NCBI GenBank assembly: GCA_002709045.1
Contig: PAPJ01000023.1
Span: forward strand, 1 to 42,717
Source of the DNA: Planctomycetaceae bacterium
GTDB lineage: Bacteria; Planctomycetota; Planctomycetia; Pirellulales; Pirellulaceae
Direction: 5' to 3'
Length of the DNA stretch: 42,717 bases
Shown here piece after piece: positions 42,301 to 42,717 of the stretch. The notes under the pieces were generated by a model. It had not been told where the DNA came from and did no database searches. It worked only from the letters and a program-made list of their open reading frames with translations. A program made the translations under genes and the position numbers. Positions within the stretch are counted from its first letter, which is position 1. Each line of letters begins with the position of its first letter.

Positions 42301-42402
42301 CGGCTTGATGTCTCTCACAAAGTCGACAGCAGTTGGTTTCTTGACAGCATGGGAAATTGATGTGAGAGCCAGAACAAATAGTAATGCAGTTACAAATCTC
42401 AT
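39316..42402 (-). CDS. PSCyt1 / DUF1549 / LamG / DUF1553 exported protein
   Basis: A 1028-aa protein. A signal peptide covers residues 1-19 (FVTALLFVLALTSISHA). PSCyt1 carries CFNCHGPD (Cys40, Cys43, His44) and LKMPPAESKLQLTEEEIDLL. DUF1549 spans about 150-390 (NEIDQFILNKIEEAGLNP, TLIRRLAFDITGLPPK) and holds a second CxxCH in CCRCHDHKYDP. A LamG domain is inserted at about 427-619 (FTISLWFNTPDIKERAVV, PVQWHHLSMVYDGSS, LVDEFKVYNRQLSDLEL). DUF1553 begins near 720 (ARVYVNRIWQMMLGKGLVK). The frame is open to an ATG at 42513, but that would start inside the terminator of the upstream gene; the ATG at 42402 begins the signal peptide. DUF1501 follows after 18 nt. Family function is unproven. Confidence 0.92.
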   Translation of the reverse strand: MRFVTALLFVLALTSISHAVKKPTAVDFVRDIKPILSDRCFNCHGPDANNRQADLRLDLKEEALAAIAFDGNRIIHSGRSHKSELIKRIQSDNPDLKMPPAESKLQLTEEEIDLLTRWVEQGANWENHWSFEAPVSHAIPKTKNKSWGTNEIDQFILNKIEEAGLNPADRANPTTLIRRLAFDITGLPPKADQVRRYSENPTLETYNRIVDELLADKHYGERMAATWLDVARYADTFGYQVDRDRYVWPYRDWVINAFNQNMPYDQFVTEQLAGDLLEAPTDSQRIATTFNRLHSQKVEGGSVPEEFRTEYVADRTHTFGTAFLGLTLECCRCHDHKYDPFTQTEYYQLFAYFNNIDEAGLYSYFTTSTPTPTLRILNEKQKKQIANADQVIASEMAKLLQLEDVANQEFETWLDNRQVTKEIIGLEQELTFEDGKVGANKSTEGKIGRAIQLTGDDAIGLSVGNYSRNTPFTISLWFNTPDIKERAVVFHRSRAWTDSASRGYQMLIEDGHISVSLIHFWPGNAIRVRTKDIIAPVQWHHLSMVYDGSSQANGLKIYLNGKPADTEVVKDNLYKNITGSGGDNITIGQRFRDKGFKEGLVDEFKVYNRQLSDLELQHVFDGQTLEKILATNTAMLNAKQKLLLKQYYLNLFDETYGNQLAALKAARDQRSKLVDGAQEIMVMADMQKRRETFLLNRGAYDQPTESVATATPSIFGDSGENGNRLTLAHWVTSPQNPLTARVYVNRIWQMMLGKGLVKTPEDFGSQGAIPTHPELLDWLSLSFIDNDWDTKALIKLIACSSAYRQSSESSADKLSSDPENDLLSHANRYQLPAEMLRDNALLTSGLLVDKQGGPSVKPYEVAESFKPVARGKGEQLYRRSLYTYWRRTAPAPVMMTLDAAKREVCSVARERTSNPLHAIVLLNDPQYIEAARKMGENLVKAFGNDHKAAMAKAFEQLTSRVAEDAELAVISISFQQQLAYFKKYPDEANKFLSTGDAPRDMNLPADQVAAMGMVINLLLNYDECVVRQ

Positions 42403-42448
42403 GATTTGGTTTATTAGCAAAGTGATAACGGCCTGATTAATAGACTTT

Positions 42449-42477
42449 ATTCTATGATAACTGGGACTCTGAGATAA
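42449..42477 (-). promoter_or_regulatory. Candidate promoter of the DUF1549/LamG/DUF1553 gene
   Basis: On the minus strand TTATCT (42477-42472) and TAGAAT (42454-42449) are 17 nt apart, giving a leader of about 40 nt before the ATG at 42402. The -35 is poor. The position, between the upstream gene's terminator and the start, makes it reasonable. Confidence 0.35.
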
Positions 42478-42512
42478 CAGGGATATTCGTTTGGTTAGCT
42501 TAGAGCAGCGCA

Positions 42513-42554
42513 CAAAAAAAACCCCTTACAATTATTTGTAAGGGGTTTTTTTTT
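42513..42554. terminator. Bidirectional intrinsic terminator
   Basis: CCCCTTACAA (42522-42531) and TTGTAAGGGG (42536-42545) form a perfect 10-bp stem with a TTAT loop, flanked by nine A (42513-42521) and nine T (42546-42554). It terminates the minus-strand gene that ends at 42576 and insulates the DUF1549/LamG/DUF1553 gene. Confidence 0.93.
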
Positions 42555-42575
42555 GTCAAAGCTATAAAAGCTTGA

Positions 42576-42717
42576 TTAACCTTCGCCTTCGGCAGCTTCT
42601 TCAGCAGGAGCTTCTTCAGCAGCTTCTTCAGCAGGAGCTTCTTCGGCAGGAGCTTCTTCGGCAGGAGCTTCTTCGGCAGGAGCTTCTTCGGCAGGAGCTT
42701 CTTCAGCAGCTTCTTCA
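42576..42717 (-). CDS. Glu/Ala/Pro-rich C-terminus of a protein, 5'-truncated
   Basis: Only the last 46 codons are visible; the stop is TAA at 42576-42578 (complement). The sequence is built from EEAPA pentads and EEAA units and ends AEGEG. Such acidic Ala/Pro/Glu tails occur at the C-terminus of some bacterial ribosomal and translation proteins as well as of unrelated proteins, so the identity cannot be given. The terminator directly downstream shows this is a real gene end. Confidence 0.7.
   Translation of the reverse strand, partial: EEAAEEAPAEEAPAEEAPAEEAPAEEAPAEEAAEEAPAEEAAEGEG
42594..42717 (-). repeat. 15-nt-period tandem repeat coding for EEAPA
   Basis: The unit gaagaagctcctgcc (minus strand) is repeated in near-perfect copies, mixed with 12-nt units coding for EEAA. 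It runs off the right edge. The visible part has five EEAPA units, four of them in one run between EEAA units. It is in frame with the truncated gene. Confidence 0.9.

Noticed and set aside
42403..42513. 37-residue extension of the DUF1549/LamG/DUF1553 protein
   Set aside because: It would begin in the terminator of the upstream gene and put a polar stretch before a clear signal peptide.
42594..42717. CRISPR-like array at the right edge
   Set aside because: Contiguous coding repeats without spacers that end at a proper stop codon.

Overview
The window looks like chromosomal DNA of a planctomycete (Planctomycetota, probably Planctomycetales or Pirellulales) of moderate G+C. The evidence is gene content. 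There are three cytochrome-like DUF1549/DUF1553 proteins, each next to a DUF1501 protein, plus one unpaired DUF1501 protein. There are also a formylglycine sulfatase, two PQQ-type beta-propeller proteins, a DUF6807 (PmoA-like) protein, a Gly/Pro-rich EF-hand protein and many exported proteins. Several genes lack a clear Shine-Dalgarno site and several start at GTG or TTG. I found no tRNA, rRNA, CRISPR array, insertion sequence, integrase or phage gene.

Layout. (1) 1-1347 is the 3' part of a metzincin-like metalloprotease, entering the window inside a 15-nt tandem repeat. It converges on a FliA/WhiG-type sigma factor (1415-2197, minus) across a strong bidirectional terminator. (2) 2544-7265 is a LamG-DUF1549-DUF1553 gene followed 3 nt later by a DUF1501 gene. 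(3) 16109-7262 (minus) is a run of nine genes. An ABC ATPase comes first. After it, a separate promoter with a perfect 14-bp palindrome precedes a three-subunit molybdenum hydroxylase (FAD, 2Fe-2S, molybdopterin), a MoaD/ThiS protein, a D-threonine-aldolase/D-serine-dehydratase-like PLP enzyme, a Dabb protein, an exported endonuclease/exonuclease/phosphatase-fold protein and a DUF6807 protein. (4) 16248-21586 holds a histidine phosphatase and the second DUF1549/DUF1553 plus DUF1501 pair. (5) 21985-32016 holds an anti-sigma-like membrane protein, a small lipoprotein, a PQQ-like protein with an FKBP lipoprotein, a PDZ protein divergent from a sulfatase, a second PQQ-like protein with an EF-hand protein, and a TlpA-like thioredoxin protein. 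(6) 32315-34330 is one long reading frame of unknown family interrupted by a single in-frame TGA, followed by an unpaired DUF1501 gene. (7) 35817-42402 holds an alpha/beta hydrolase, an MJ1255-type glycosyltransferase and the third DUF1501 plus DUF1549/LamG/DUF1553 pair (minus). (8) The window ends inside a second 15-nt-period repeat, coding for the Glu/Ala/Pro-rich C-terminus of another protein.

How the genes fit together. Most products carry Sec, lipoprotein or Tat-like export signals, so this is largely an envelope and extracytoplasmic neighbourhood. DUF1549/DUF1553 and DUF1501 proteins are typical of planctomycetes but have no established biochemical role. The sulfatase fits polysaccharide use. 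The molybdenum hydroxylase locus is the most coherent metabolic unit: MoaD may support cofactor supply, and the PLP enzyme and exported hydrolases may act on the same unknown substrate or its products.

The observations most worth following are the TGA-interrupted gene, the palindromic promoter of the hydroxylase operon, the charged repeat next to the protease active site, and the LamG domain in two different places in otherwise related DUF1549/DUF1553 proteins.
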